A stretch of 64,000 bases of DNA, from positions 310,001 through 374,000 of the forward strand of contig VFIW01000019.1 in the NCBI GenBank assembly GCA_006386115.1, in the 5' to 3' direction. The stretch is from Globisporangium splendens. Its lineage: Eukaryota > Oomycota > Peronosporomycetes > Pythiales > Pythiaceae. The notes under the pieces were generated by a model that was not told the origin of the DNA, made no database searches, and was given only the letters and a program-made list of their open reading frames with translations. How positions within the stretch are numbered: position 1 is the stretch's first letter; the number at the start of each line of letters is the position of its first letter. The position numbers and the translations under genes are program-made. This document shows, piece by piece, positions 43,581-54,940 of the stretch.

Positions 43581-44705
43581 ACGAGCACATCTGCGCGTAC
43601 GCGTAGGGAGCTGAGAGAAGGTGACGTGTCTTGGAAGAAGTCGATAAATTTCAGTTAGTGTCATGGCTGCCGAACTGTGATCCAACTGAAGGAAAAGCGG
43701 TGCTCATCAACATGCAGGACGCTTATTCGACCCAACACCTCCGATCTCAAAACGTCTGGGCGTCACTTGGGCACACGCTCATCAACATGCTCGCTGATGA
43801 CGCCCGTACCACCACAAGCATCTGTTGATTTATCAGTTTGGAGAGGGCACTGTGACGTTTCGTCTCACTGGGTGAAGCTACAAATATGTTGTCATTAGCC
43901 AACCAGAAGTGCCGTAGTGGCATCTGTGGTTCAGAAACGTTGAAGTTGCGGGGACAGGAGTAATCCATCGGTTCGTTCGGTGATTACAGCCAAAGAGCCC
44001 AACAACAACAGCTCCGCTGTTGCTGACTTCTTGGCTGCAATGACGAACTTCTTCATTTCTTCAAACGATCTCTCTAAGCATACTCTCGAGCTGGAGTCCA
44101 GCAGCAACACGCGCGTTCGGCTCAGTAGGTAGATGACAGATTGTCAGCGTCCGCACCACATGCAACTTTGGTCAGGCAAAATCACCACACGCACGCATGA
44201 CCGTAGAGGTATCCAGCAGGCATGTTGAGCCGTGGTACCGAGCAGAGCGCCATGCACGCATGGATGCGTACTTCTCATCTCGGTACCAGCCGCACTCGGG
44301 CGGTTGTCACAGATCCGTCCATGCTTGTCGCTCCAAACGACCAGTGGTGCGATTGATGGATCCAGTCATTCAGAAAATGCTTGATGGATGATCGATGGAT
44401 GGATCCGTGCACGAACCAACGAAATCCAAATCCAAATCGAAGACCCAACCACGCGCCAGTCACAATCGAGCACACGCATCAGCAAACACAGATCACACAC
44501 ATCAGACACTTCCTCATCCCGCACACAGAAACTTCGCCACAAACGACGACCACTTTTTCCAGCGCCAGCCAGCAGTCTTCTTTGCTTCGTCTTGTCTCGT
44601 GCGTGCGTGAGAACGCGCGCCACCAATGTAAGCTCACAATTGAACTCGCTCGCCACTGCACCAACAGCGAGTACCTAAAGAACACCAGAAACACCGCCCG
44701 TCACA
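43581..44705. other. intergenic between ABC copy 1 and the Gly-rich secreted gene
   Basis: No coding signal. A GATGGATG-type simple sequence occurs around 44380-44405. Confidence 0.5.
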
Positions 44706-45376
44706 ATGAAATTCGCCACCGCACTCGTCCTCGCAGCCATCATCGTCATCAACGGTCCCGCTGTCGCCGACAGCGCTGCTCTTGCGTCTGGTACTCGGAC
44801 TGATACTGGTGCTGCCATGCCAGAAGCAGCCATCATTTCCACCGCCACCAATGCCAACGCCGCTATCATCTCGCCACAAGAAGCCTTCGTGGCCGTCAAA
44901 GACACCGACTTGCCTGATGGCGTCACGCTCACCGGCACCGCCGAGCCACTCAAACAACCAGCTGCTGACGCCCTCACCACCACCGATCACCACGGCGAGA
45001 TTGGCGACCACCAAAGTGGTTCAGAGGGGGCTCAGGAGGCTGGGGCGGATTCGGACCATACCACTTCGGATTCTCCTGCGGCAGTATCGGCGGACGGGCC
45101 TACCCGCTAGGATACTGGAACGCCTTCGGCACAGGCTTGCTCGGTGGAGCTTGTGGACTCGGCATCCCTTCGGCGGACTCTTCTGTTGCTAACCCCACAC
45201 AAAAACGTCACCACATAACAAACAACACCATCAAAGCCACGACATTCTCTCGTCGCGCTTCGCACGCTGAACGTTACACCCGCAGCCAGCAATCACCATC
45301 TCGTCGCAGTCGTTCTCGCTCGCGATCAGTTTTTGACGTAGTGCGCAGGTTGCTAGTTGACAGAGATGACTGGTAA
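44706..45376 (+). pseudogene. Gly-rich secreted protein, frameshifted
   Basis: ATG 44706 begins a clear signal peptide (MKFATALVLAAIIVINGPAVA, cleavage near 21-22), followed by an Ala/Thr-rich acidic stretch to about codon 95. The frame then runs into a Pro/Ala/Asp stretch of poor character and stops at 45110. In another frame, starting at 45017, the DNA reads WFRGGSGGWGGFGPYHFGF, then repeated Gly/aromatic motifs (LGYWNAFG, LLGGACGLG), and continues through a basic SRSRSR tail to a stop at 45374. The aromatic Gly-rich part looks like the true continuation, so a 1-base loss or 2-base gain near 44985-45015 separates the two. Small secreted Gly-rich proteins are common in oomycetes (cell wall or effector candidates). 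It could be a real pseudogene or an assembly error. Confidence 0.5.
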
Positions 45377-47443
45377 TTGGAAGTCAAAAGTCGCTCGTGC
45401 AGCAACTCGCAGTGTCGGTGTCTCTTGCTTGCTGGCCAGCTTGACTTCTCTTTGCTGCATGTAGGAGCTACCCGCCACTTGCTTGCTCGACTTCTCTGTA
45501 CTGTGGAAGTTGCTGTTCCGCTTTTTTGCGTGTGTTGCGGCCTGCCACTGTTAAATGTCATTCGTGTTGCGCGTTGTGCTTTACTCACTCGTTGTCATAC
45601 CGGAGAACAGCGAACATCACGCCTGTTTGTACTGCCAATGCCGCACACAGAGTCAATTGCGCTTGCGGCATCATGTACTGTAGCCACAGCAGGAGAATAC
45701 GTGAACGCTGCAGCACTGCGCGGAGACATCGTCCTGCTAGGCACGCGCAGCTCTCTGAGCCATCGTCGTCGTTGTTCCTCTTTGTCCTGTGATTTGTGCA
45801 CAGCAAACAGAAACGTACCTACCGAAAGTACGTGGCGTCAACGTGATATTTCTAAATTGTTGAACACTAAGTACGCTTTTCTAAATTTGTACAGACTGAC
45901 ATGGATGTTCCACGTCAGTCTGCAGTCTCGAGCGGAGTGACGGTCATTTTTACTGAGCGGAACAACACCTGTGGTTCTTGAGAATCGACTCGGTCGCGTC
46001 GCATGCGTGGTGCTGGACAGTGGTAATTTCTCTCAAAAACCACCCAAACAGTGACCACCATGATGTTGATGCTCCACAGTGGCGCATCAACAGGTTCTCG
46101 GATGACGCGGTGCTGACTGGGATTTGAATCTGGCGCCAGTGGTGACGAGGCACGACGTGCGCCGAGAGCAAGAAGGAGCTCACTTGGCGTTTGAGGATCG
46201 ATTCGCTCCGCAGAATGCAGAAAATCCCAAGAGACAAAGAGTTTGTCGTCTGCTCTTCTTTTGTATCAGCAATCGGACGACGAGGACAGACAAATGAAGC
46301 CATCCGGGCTGGGCAAAACACGCCGCTCCTGCAGTTCCTCTGGCAGTGTACTGCGTACATTGTCCACTGCACGCGCTGCTGGAGCTTGCTGCGCAGACTC
46401 GACTTGGCACCTTCAGTCACCAGAATGCACATCCAGCCATTCATTCCTTTTGCTTATGAAATTACAGTATTTATCGTCTGTGATGCGAGGATGCTTCTAT
46501 TCCATCCTGCAGCTCAACGAGGTGTTCCACCAACGGGTGTTCGGATGCTGGGTACTGCGCTCTGAGAAGCTTCATTTGGCGTCAAGTGAGATGGCTTCGT
46601 GAGTGAGGACACTACAGTTGCACGGAACTTGAGCCGCGCGAGTGTAATCTTTCATGCTGTTGACGGATCGATCTGTCAAGCCCTGTAGCTTCACAACTGA
46701 CGCATCTGCGGTGTACGATGCCGCTTCCAGCTGGATGAAGCATGTGGACGGCCCAATCGTTAACTCACGCCCCCTCCCTCAATTTCTCAACTTTGTTTGA
46801 CGTAAAACAAGACGAATCCATGTGCGCGTGGACCAAGGTACGTACAGTGGGTGCCATCGTGGCGGAGAGTTCCTGATCGACAACTGAGGTTTCTCCATCC
46901 TCCTTTTGAGGGAGATGCGGCAAACTTCAGTTTTGCGCTTTTGATTTCAGAAGGAGAACTTGGTTCGCGAAAAGAGGTAGTTTCAGGTACAATTAATCCC
47001 TATTTTAGTAGCGTTGTATTACCTCTATAAGCTGCATCAATAAATAAAAGACAATTTGTAGTCCCAAACCATAACATTTCGGATCTCGGATGTCGTGATC
47101 GTTTTTCTGTCTCCCACCACTCACAATCGTGTGATTTATGAGAAAAAAGTCCCGCACGCTTAATTGAATCCAATCCGCATCCGTTGAGCAATATTTCGTC
47201 CAATCATATACGAACAGACCTGCTCCCACATCGCCTTTTTCAGTGCATCTCTTTTGTCTGCGTATGCACTTTTGGCGAATAGCGCGTCAACATTTCGTTG
47301 TTGATGTGCCACGCGTTGTACTCGGAGTTTGTATGGAACACCGCTTACGAAAAACCACAGCCTATCGTGTCACCATGCCGCGAACTGAATGCCTGGGTGA
47401 AAAGTTGTCTATGTATGCACTTTTGTCGCCCTACGCCCAAGCT
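45377..47443. other. intergenic, no gene supported
   Basis: About 2 kb upstream of ABC copy 2. Frames to 187 codons exist on both strands but overlap and lack motifs or plausible starts. Confidence 0.45.
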
Positions 47444-47471
47444 TCCAGTGGCTCCAGCGGTCTGAGCTCTC

Positions 47472-47487
47472 TCTCATTCCACAATTC
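47472..47487 (+). promoter_or_regulatory. oomycete initiator element of ABC copy 2
   Basis: TCTCATTCCACAATTC matches 14 of 16 Inr consensus positions and lies about 85-100 bases upstream of the ATG at 47571. The upstream block TCCAGTGGCTCC (47444-47455) parallels the one upstream of copy 1. Confidence 0.7.
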
Positions 47488-47570
47488 ACCTTGGTCCGAG
47501 CACCTCTCAGCAGGAAGCTACAGTAGTTACCTCGCTCGACCTGGAGCCCACTGACCGTTGTTGATTCACA

Positions 47571-50500
47571 ATGGCTGACGAGACCAAGAAAGTGGAGATC
47601 CAGTACACCGACGCCAAGGCGTTGATGGCGCACGGTCCCCGCGAGCTGCACGACCACATCTCGAGCAAGGTCGAGGTGGCGCTCGGCAAGTCCCTGCCGC
47701 AGATGGAAGTGCGCGTCAAGAACTTGTCCATCCACGCCGATGTCACGGTTGTGGATGATGGCGACGCCAAGTCGGAGCTCCCGACGATCGCGAACCACCT
47801 CAAGAAGAGCTTCAGCAAGGTGGGTGCCAAGAAACGCGTCGTCAAGAAGCAGATCCTCAGCAACGTCAACAGCGTGTTCAAGCCCGGTACCATCACGTTG
47901 CTCTTGGGCCAACCTGGCTCGGGCAAGTCGTCGCTCATGAAGATCCTCAGCGGTCGTTTCCCACAAGGAAAGAACGTGCACGTGGAAGGCGAGATGACGT
48001 ACAACGGCACGACCCAGAACGAGCTCCTCAAGCGCCTCCCTCAGTTCGTGTCGTACGTGACCCAGCGTGACAAGCACTTCCCAACGCTGACCGTGAAGGA
48101 GACCCTCGAGTTCGCACATGCGTGTTGTGGTGGAGAGCTCTCGGAGCGTGCCGAGAGCCACTTGGCCAACGGCACTCCTGAAGAAAACAAGATCGCCATT
48201 GAAGCTGCTCGTGCGCTGTACAAGCACTACCCTGACATCGTCATCCAGCAACTGGGTCTCGACAACTGTCAGGACACCATTGTCGGTGATGCGATGCTTC
48301 GTGGTGTCTCGGGCGGCGAGCGCAAGCGTGTGACGACGGGCGAGATGCAGTTCGGCAACAAGTACGTGACGTTCATGGACGAGATCAGTACGGGTCTGGA
48401 CAGTGCGGCGACGTTCGACATCATCACGACCCAGCGCAGCATCGCCAAGAAGTTCCGCAAGACGATCGTGATCGCTCTCCTGCAGCCTTCGCCTGAAGTG
48501 TTTGCGTTGTTCGACGACGTGATGATTCTGAACGAAGGTCACGTGATGTACCACGGTCCTCGCGAACAGATCGTGGGGTACTTCCGCGACCTGGGCTTCG
48601 TGTGCCCTCCTCGTCGCGACGTGGCTGATTTCTTGCTTGATCTCGGTACGGAGCAGCAGTATCAATACCAAGTGGAGATGCCAGGAAAGGTGATCCCGCG
48701 CCGCGCCAGCGACTTTGCCGACGTGTTTATGCGCTCGTCGGTTCACGACGCCATGCTCGCAGACCTTCATGGTCCTTACGACCCGGTCCTGCTGCATGAC
48801 AAGGAGAAGCACGTGGACCCTCTTCCTCAGTTCCACCAGGGGTTCTGGGAGAGCACGCGCACGCTCATGGCCCGCCAGACCAAGGTGACGATGCGTAACA
48901 CTGCATTTTTGAAAGGTCGAGCGCTGATGGTGATCATCATGGGGCTCTTGTATGCGAGTGTGTTCTACCAGTTCGACGTCAAGGACGCGCAAGTCGTGAT
49001 GGGTATCATTTTCTCTGCGATACTGTTCCTGTCGCTGGGTCAGGCGTCGCAGATCCCAACGTTCCTGGCTGCGCGTGAGGTGTTCTACAAACAGCGAGGC
49101 GCCAACTTCTTTCGAACGGCGTCGTACGTGCTGTCGAGTTCCGTGAGTCAACTGCCTCTGGCGCTGATGGAGAGTGTGTTGTTCGGCACGCTGGTGTACT
49201 GGATGTGCGGCTTCGTTCCAACGGCGGGTGCTTACCTGATCTACGAGCTGATGCTGTTCCTGACAAACTTGGCGTTTGCTGCCTGGTTCTTCTTCCTTCT
49301 TCCTCTCCTCCATGTCGCCAGATCTTCACGTGGCGAAGCCGATCTCGATGGTCTCTGTGTTGTTCTACATTCTGTTTGCTGGTTTTGTTATTGCAAAGGA
49401 CCAGATCCCAGACTATTTCATCTGGATCTACTGGATCAACCCGATCGCGTGGTGTGTGCGCAGTCTTGCTGTGAACCAATACCGCAACGAGCGCTTCGAG
49501 GAGTGTACATATGAGGGAGTGGACTACTGTGGTCCTTTCGGCAAGAAAATGGGCGAGTACTCCTTGAGCTTGTTCGACGTGCCATCGGAGAAGGAGTGGG
49601 TTTGGTATGGCGCCGCGTTCATGGTGTTCTCGTACGTCTTCTTCATGTTCTTGTCGTTCCTCGCGTTGGAGTACCACCGATTCGAGAGTCCAGAAAACAT
49701 CACGATCGGCGGCAGCGACGAGGATGCTACTACGGATGAGTACGGCATCATGCAGACGCCAAAGGGTTCGCCGTCTGGTAGCACTGTGATCTTGGAAGTG
49801 AATGAACAGCGTGAGAAGAACTTCATCCCTGTGACCGTGGCATTCAAGGACTTGTGGTACTCGGTGCCAGACCCGTCGAATCCAAAGGAAACGATCGACT
49901 TGCTGAAGGGAATCAGTGGCTTCGCGCATCCAGGCACGATGACTGCGTTGATGGGATCCTCCGGTGCTGGCAAGACGACACTGATGGACGTGATTGCTGG
50001 ACGCAAGACTGGCGGTCAGATCCGCGGCCAGATCCTGTTGAACGGCTACGAAGCCACTGACCTCGCGATTCGCCGTTGCACCGGCTACTGTGAGCAAATG
50101 GACATCCACTCGGAGGCGTCTACAATCCGCGAAGCGCTGACGTTCAGTGCGTTCTTGCGCCAAAGCGCCGACGTGCCAGACAGCAAGAAGTTTGATTCCG
50201 TGAACGAGTGTCTGGACTTGCTGGACCTGAACCCGATCGCCGACCAGATTATCCGCGGCAGCTCCGTGGAGCAGATGAAGCGTCTGACCATCGGTGTGGA
50301 GCTGGCTGCCCAGCCTAGTGTGATTTTCTTGGATGAACCAACGAGTGGTCTGGATGCTCGCTCGGCCAAGGTGATCATGGACGGTGTTCGCAAGGTGGCG
50401 AACACTGGCCGTACGATTGTGTGCACGATTCACCAGCCTTCGACGGAAGTGTTCATGTTGTTCGACAGTTTGTTGTTGCTGAAGCGTGGCGGTGAGACCG

Positions 50501-51648
50501 TCTTCTTCGGTGACCTCGGCAAGAACGCGAGCGAGTTGATCAAGTACTTTGAGCGTGTGGAGAGTGTGGCTCCGTTGGAAGACGGATACAACCCTGCGAC
50601 GTGGATGCTCGAAGTGATCGGCGCAGGTGTGGGCAACACGAGCGGCCAAGAAACAGACTTTGTTGCTCTTTTTAAGGCCAGCGAGAACAAGGCGCTGTTG
50701 GATGCCGAGATGGAGAAGGAAGGCGTGTCTCGTCCTTCGCCATTGATTCCAGCTCTTGAGTTTGGTTCAAAGCGTGCTGCGACGGAAGCGACCCAGATGA
50801 AGTTCTTGGTGAAGCGTTTCCTGGACATGTACTGGCGCACTCCGTCGTACAACCTGACTCGATTCATCATTTCCCTGATTTTGGCGTTGCTGTTCGGTCT
50901 CGTCTTCATTGACGCTGAGTACAAGACATACCAAGGCATCAACGCGGGGGCTGGTATGGTGTTCATGACTACCGTGTTTATCGGTCTCATCTCGTTCAAC
51001 AGTGTGCTTCCGATCGCTTCGGAGGAGCGTGCTTCGTTCTACCGGGAGCGCGCTTCGCAGACGTACAACGCTCTGTGGTACTTTGTGGGTTCGACCGTGG
51101 CGGAGATCCCGTACGTGTTTATCAGCTCGTTCTTGTTCACGGCCGTGTTTTTCCCGATGGTTGGCTTCACTGGCGTGAGCCGCTTCTTCTTCTACTGGCT
51201 CAACACGTCCTTGCACGTGCTCTTGCAAACGTACATTGGGCAGTTCCTGTCGTACGCGTTGCCGAGTGTCGAAGTGGCTGCGATCATCGGTGTGCTCTTG
51301 AACTCGATCTTCTTCTTGTTCATGGGGTTCAACCCGCCTGGTGATGCGATTCCTACGGGATACAAGTGGCTGTACTACATCACGCCTCAGAAGTACACGC
51401 TCTCGATCTTGACGTCGATCGTCTTTGGTGACTGCGGCGATGACACCAGTGAGATCGGCTGCCAAGCGATGCTGAACACCCCTCCAACGATGCCAGCGGG
51501 AATGACCGTGAAGCAGTACATCGAGAGCGTGTTTCTCATGAAGCACTCTGACATCTGGCGCGACTTCTTCGTCATCATTGCGTTCATTGTGCTCTTCCGT
51601 GTGCTCGCGGCGCTCTCACTGCGTTACATCAACCACCAAAAGAGATAA
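47571..51648 (+). pseudogene. PDR-type ABC transporter, copy 2, broken by a 7-bp duplication
   Basis: The same NBD-TMD-NBD-TMD gene as the copies at 39407-43468 and 54941-59011, starting at ATG 47571 (MADETKKVEI). All Walker and signature motifs match the intact copies. In TMD1 the sequence TTCTTCC, present once in the other copies, is doubled (49290-49296 and 49297-49303), which shifts the frame after AAWFFF. Translation would run into a foreign frame and stop at 49512-49514, giving about 647 residues with one NBD and part of TMD1. The correct frame resumes after the duplication and stays open to 51648, so the break is young or an assembly error in a homopyrimidine tract. Divergent with copy 1, convergent with copy 3. 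Confidence 0.85.
49290..49303 (+). repeat. 7-bp tandem duplication causing the frameshift
   Basis: TTCTTCC occurs twice in tandem here and once at the equivalent place in ABC copies 1 and 3 (minus strand near 41755 and 57289). Confidence 0.9.
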
Positions 51649-52978
51649 ACTGTTTGGTTGAAAGAGAGGTATGTTTTTGATACGAGGTGTTAATCTACAA
51701 TATCTCGCCAAGCTGAAGAGAAGCAGCAAGTACTAATAAAATAGACAGTAATTGACAATCAAAATACACAGAATGCACAGACGCATTTGGAGTTGTTTGC
51801 CTGGCGATTGCTTCCAAATGGGGCTTGCAGATACCTTGGTTTCGTCGAAAAGCTCAATACTGGAGACTGTGAAGAGGTCCTGCAGTAGGACAAGACGCTG
51901 AGCATGCTCCACACCATCTCTTCAGCTTGCAAGACATTCTTCGACAGTATCTCATCTGCCATGTTGGGGTTAGTTGCCCAGTGCTTGGAGCGAATTCAAA
52001 GTGTAGCTTTGTCACAAAGAAGTGCACAAGAGTTGCAGAAAGTGTCGGCACGAAGAGAGCAAAAGCTCATTTCTTCATGCTTATCAAGCTACCTCTTATA
52101 AGTACTCATTCGCCAAGTACGCATATTTGTACAATTTTGCGGATTTTACTGGTGCGTACTTTATAGAGGGATCAAATGCATGGTCCTCTATAGGGAACAC
52201 TTTGCTGAATATATCCGGACTTGATGTGTGCGTATGTTACTGAGGCACCACTTCACCGAATCAGCACTCCTCAATCTCAGTTTACGCTCAGAGGAGTTCC
52301 TGCTAACATTGTACAGTACGATAGAATTAACATTAAAATCCTTGATGGGAGAAGAGCGTGAAGACTTCAACACTACCTCGGCATGTTATTTTGTCCGGCA
52401 CGAAGCCTGCCTCATTACAACGCCATGCTCTCTGATCCAGACTGCAGAGTCTGGAGCCCTCGAATGGCGGATTTATTGGAGGGAGCATAATGGGTGACAG
52501 CAGGCGCTGGTCTGGCTTTTCTTGTTGCTGCTCTTTAGTTCCCTCGTTCATCGTCTCTTGGTCTGTTGACGGTCTCCAGTTACTCCCTCCATTCGCACTC
52601 ATGCACCCAGTTGCTTGAGGCTGTGGAGCGAAAAAAGATCCACTTGATTATGGGGAGGGAATAGTTGCCAATGCTGGGCTGATGTCACACATACCAGAAT
52701 ATACAGGTTATTTTACTCTTAGAGTATGCATTAGCACTCAATAAACGATTCGAAAGCAAATATGCAAAGGAGCGCAATAGAAAGGGTACCGCGTACGCCT
52801 GTGTCCAGCCGGTTTTGCGTCAACGAAAGCCGCACGATGTGGTGACATCAACGCTCATGTCACGATTTGCTGACGCCTTTCAACACTGCAAAGACAGTCG
52901 TGCGTGTCTGTGGACGTGAATGAACAGTGAGCGAGGGCGTCAAGGTGCTGCTGGATCAACACGACTCCTCGTTGCTGG
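51649..52978. other. intergenic, no gene supported
   Basis: A 1.3 kb stretch between ABC copy 2 and the nuclease gene. Only short frames. Confidence 0.5.
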
Positions 52979-52994
52979 CTTCAGTTCTCAATTC
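52979..52994 (+). promoter_or_regulatory. possible initiator-like element of the nuclease gene
   Basis: CTTCAGTTCTCAATTC matches 12 of 16 Inr consensus positions about 35-50 bases upstream of the ATG at 53030. A weak match. Confidence 0.3.
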
Positions 52995-53029
52995 GCCAGG
53001 TACGACGCAGAGCTACACTCAAGCACAGC

Positions 53030-54040
53030 ATGAAGACTTTCGCTGTCATTGCCGTGGCAGCAGCCGCCGCGGTCAACACTGTCGATGCTTTCTGGGACAA
53101 CGGCCACATGCTCGTCGGCGAAATTGCGTCGCAGTTGCTGACGTCGCCTGACCGCTCCACGATCCAGTACGTGCTGAACAAGTGGGAAGACGATTTCCCA
53201 AACACGAACACGACCGCCACAGCCGCGATCTGGCCAGACTTGATCAAGTGCTCCAAGATGTCTGCGTCGTGCACGACTCCAGTGCTGCCATCGTTTACGC
53301 AAATGGAGAAGTGGCACTTTGTGAACCTGCCGCTGAATGTCAACGGGACCAAGTGGGGCGGCCAAGAACCAGATCTCACCCTTTTCGCGTTGTCGTTTGG
53401 CGGTGAAGCCGTTGATGTTCTCGAAAAGTCGATGACGACGTTTGCCACCACCAAATCCAACTGGGCGGCGAACCTTGTCTTGCGTAATCTCATTCACATT
53501 GTGGGTGATCTTCACCAACCTTTGCATGTCGTCGCTGCCGTCAGCAAAACAAACCCAGCCGGCGACCAAGGTGGCAATTTGTACAAATTCACCACGCCAT
53601 GCGCGAACGCCAACTTGCACGCGTTGTGGGATGCGTCGGGCGGCGAATACTTGAATAACTGGAGCCCAAACACGTCAGCGATCCAGAGTGCTCTGACGGC
53701 CAACGCCACAGCCCTCCTCGAGGCGCTCCCAGCCAACGCAGACACGCTCAACTTTGAGGATTACAAGAACCTGTCGTACAGCGATTTCGTGAGCAATGTG
53801 ACTGGCAAGTCTCTTTTCCGTCACATGATTCTCGAATCCTACAAGCTCTCGACGGCTGAAGTGTACCCAAGGTTGAACTTGACTTACAACGCCGAGGGGT
53901 TCGTCGCGTGCCCATCGCAAGAGTACTTTGACTTTGCCAAGACCACCATGAAGACGCGTATTGCGATCGCTGGCAAGCGACTCTCCGTCGTGCTCACGCA
54001 ACTCGCGCGCCAGTTGCGCGTCCTCGGTTTGGCAAACTAA
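53030..54040 (+). CDS. secreted S1/P1-type zinc nuclease
   Basis: An intronless gene of 336 residues from ATG 53030. The signal peptide (1-20) ends ...NTVDA, giving a mature protein beginning FWDNGHML. All metal ligands of the S1/P1 family can be assigned: the mature N-terminus, His26 (NGH), Asp70 (WPD), His96 (KWHFVN), His156, Asp160 and His166 (HIVGDLHQPLH), and His197 and Asp201 (NLHALWD). A GDQGGN motif (178-183) completes the active site. These enzymes need three Zn2+ and cut single-stranded DNA and RNA, also removing 3'-phosphates, often outside the cell to scavenge phosphate and nucleosides. Several N-x-T/S sequons suggest glycosylation. The mature first residue is Phe rather than the fungal Trp, as the trypanosomatid-like arrangement also tolerates. 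It stands alone between two convergent ABC genes. Confidence 0.93.
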   Translation: MKTFAVIAVAAAAAVNTVDAFWDNGHMLVGEIASQLLTSPDRSTIQYVLNKWEDDFPNTNTTATAAIWPDLIKCSKMSASCTTPVLPSFTQMEKWHFVNLPLNVNGTKWGGQEPDLTLFALSFGGEAVDVLEKSMTTFATTKSNWAANLVLRNLIHIVGDLHQPLHVVAAVSKTNPAGDQGGNLYKFTTPCANANLHALWDASGGEYLNNWSPNTSAIQSALTANATALLEALPANADTLNFEDYKNLSYSDFVSNVTGKSLFRHMILESYKLSTAEVYPRLNLTYNAEGFVACPSQEYFDFAKTTMKTRIAIAGKRLSVVLTQLARQLRVLGLAN

Positions 54041-54940
54041 ACGCTCTTTAACCCAATGTAAGATCACCTGATCAACGAGTACGAAAGAGAGGAAGAATGC
54101 TCTGAAGCGCATATTAACCAACTGATAGATCCACATCCGCTGTACACATGGCGTGCAATCGATATCCGATACCATTTCGTTTGCTGTCGCTTGAGTGTCA
54201 ATTTGTGCAGGCGCTTCCGACATACCATCTGCTTCGGAATGGAGTGGAGGAAAAAGGTTCGTTCTGATCGCCATTCCCTACCAGAAGTCTTCAAAGTGAA
54301 GCAATTCAGCATTTGAATCAACAGCACTCCACTGCGGTTTATGGAAATGTTAAAGTACAAATGGCATTGACATATTCTCCGCAGCGGCATGCGAGCCTGG
54401 ATGGATGCGTCCAGCACGCCATTATATTGGCCTGATGAATACTTATTCTCGAAGCTTCAACCATTTTGGGGTTCGATGTACTGATGAACTGGCTATAGGA
54501 CCATGATCTCCATAAGTCGTAATCTCGACCTCAGATTCTGGAGCTCCCAGTTCCATTTTGGAATCAGTCCCGACGATGCCGACAGATAGCTGCCGTGCCG
54601 TGGCCGCTTGAGCGTGCGATCAGCTGTGCACTCGTAAGTCCCTATCGCGCGGTCGCTTTGTTTTGCGTCACTTTGCGATCAGCCCTGTCGTTGAGCAAAC
54701 TCCGCTGACTGTGTCGCTTTCGCACTTGAGCAAACTTCTCCCATCTCGCACATCTCCGCACATGTGACCTCGACCAGAATATGCTTCACATATGAAGCAC
54801 CAAAATCTCCAGGACCAAGCCATTAATGAAGACAAGAACGCACAGCGCATGAAAAGATGAAAGTGCGCATTATGCAAGTTATGGCCATTATGAAATGTGT
54901 ACGTGTATTGAAGTGTATGCTGCCAACCCAACACAGCTTC
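54041..54940. other. intergenic, no gene supported
   Basis: Spacer between the convergent nuclease gene and ABC copy 3. Nothing recognised. Confidence 0.5.

Noticed and set aside
45377..45940. 187-codon plus-strand frame after the Gly-rich gene
   Set aside because: It starts from a TTG directly after a stop, overlaps minus-strand frames and has no motif.
46100..46200. tRNA-like B-box (GATTCAAATCC) on the minus strand
   Set aside because: No matching A-box, acceptor stem or anticodon arm could be folded around it.
45950..46444. 164-codon minus-strand frame
   Set aside because: Composition is random-looking, with no homology cue or promoter-like element.
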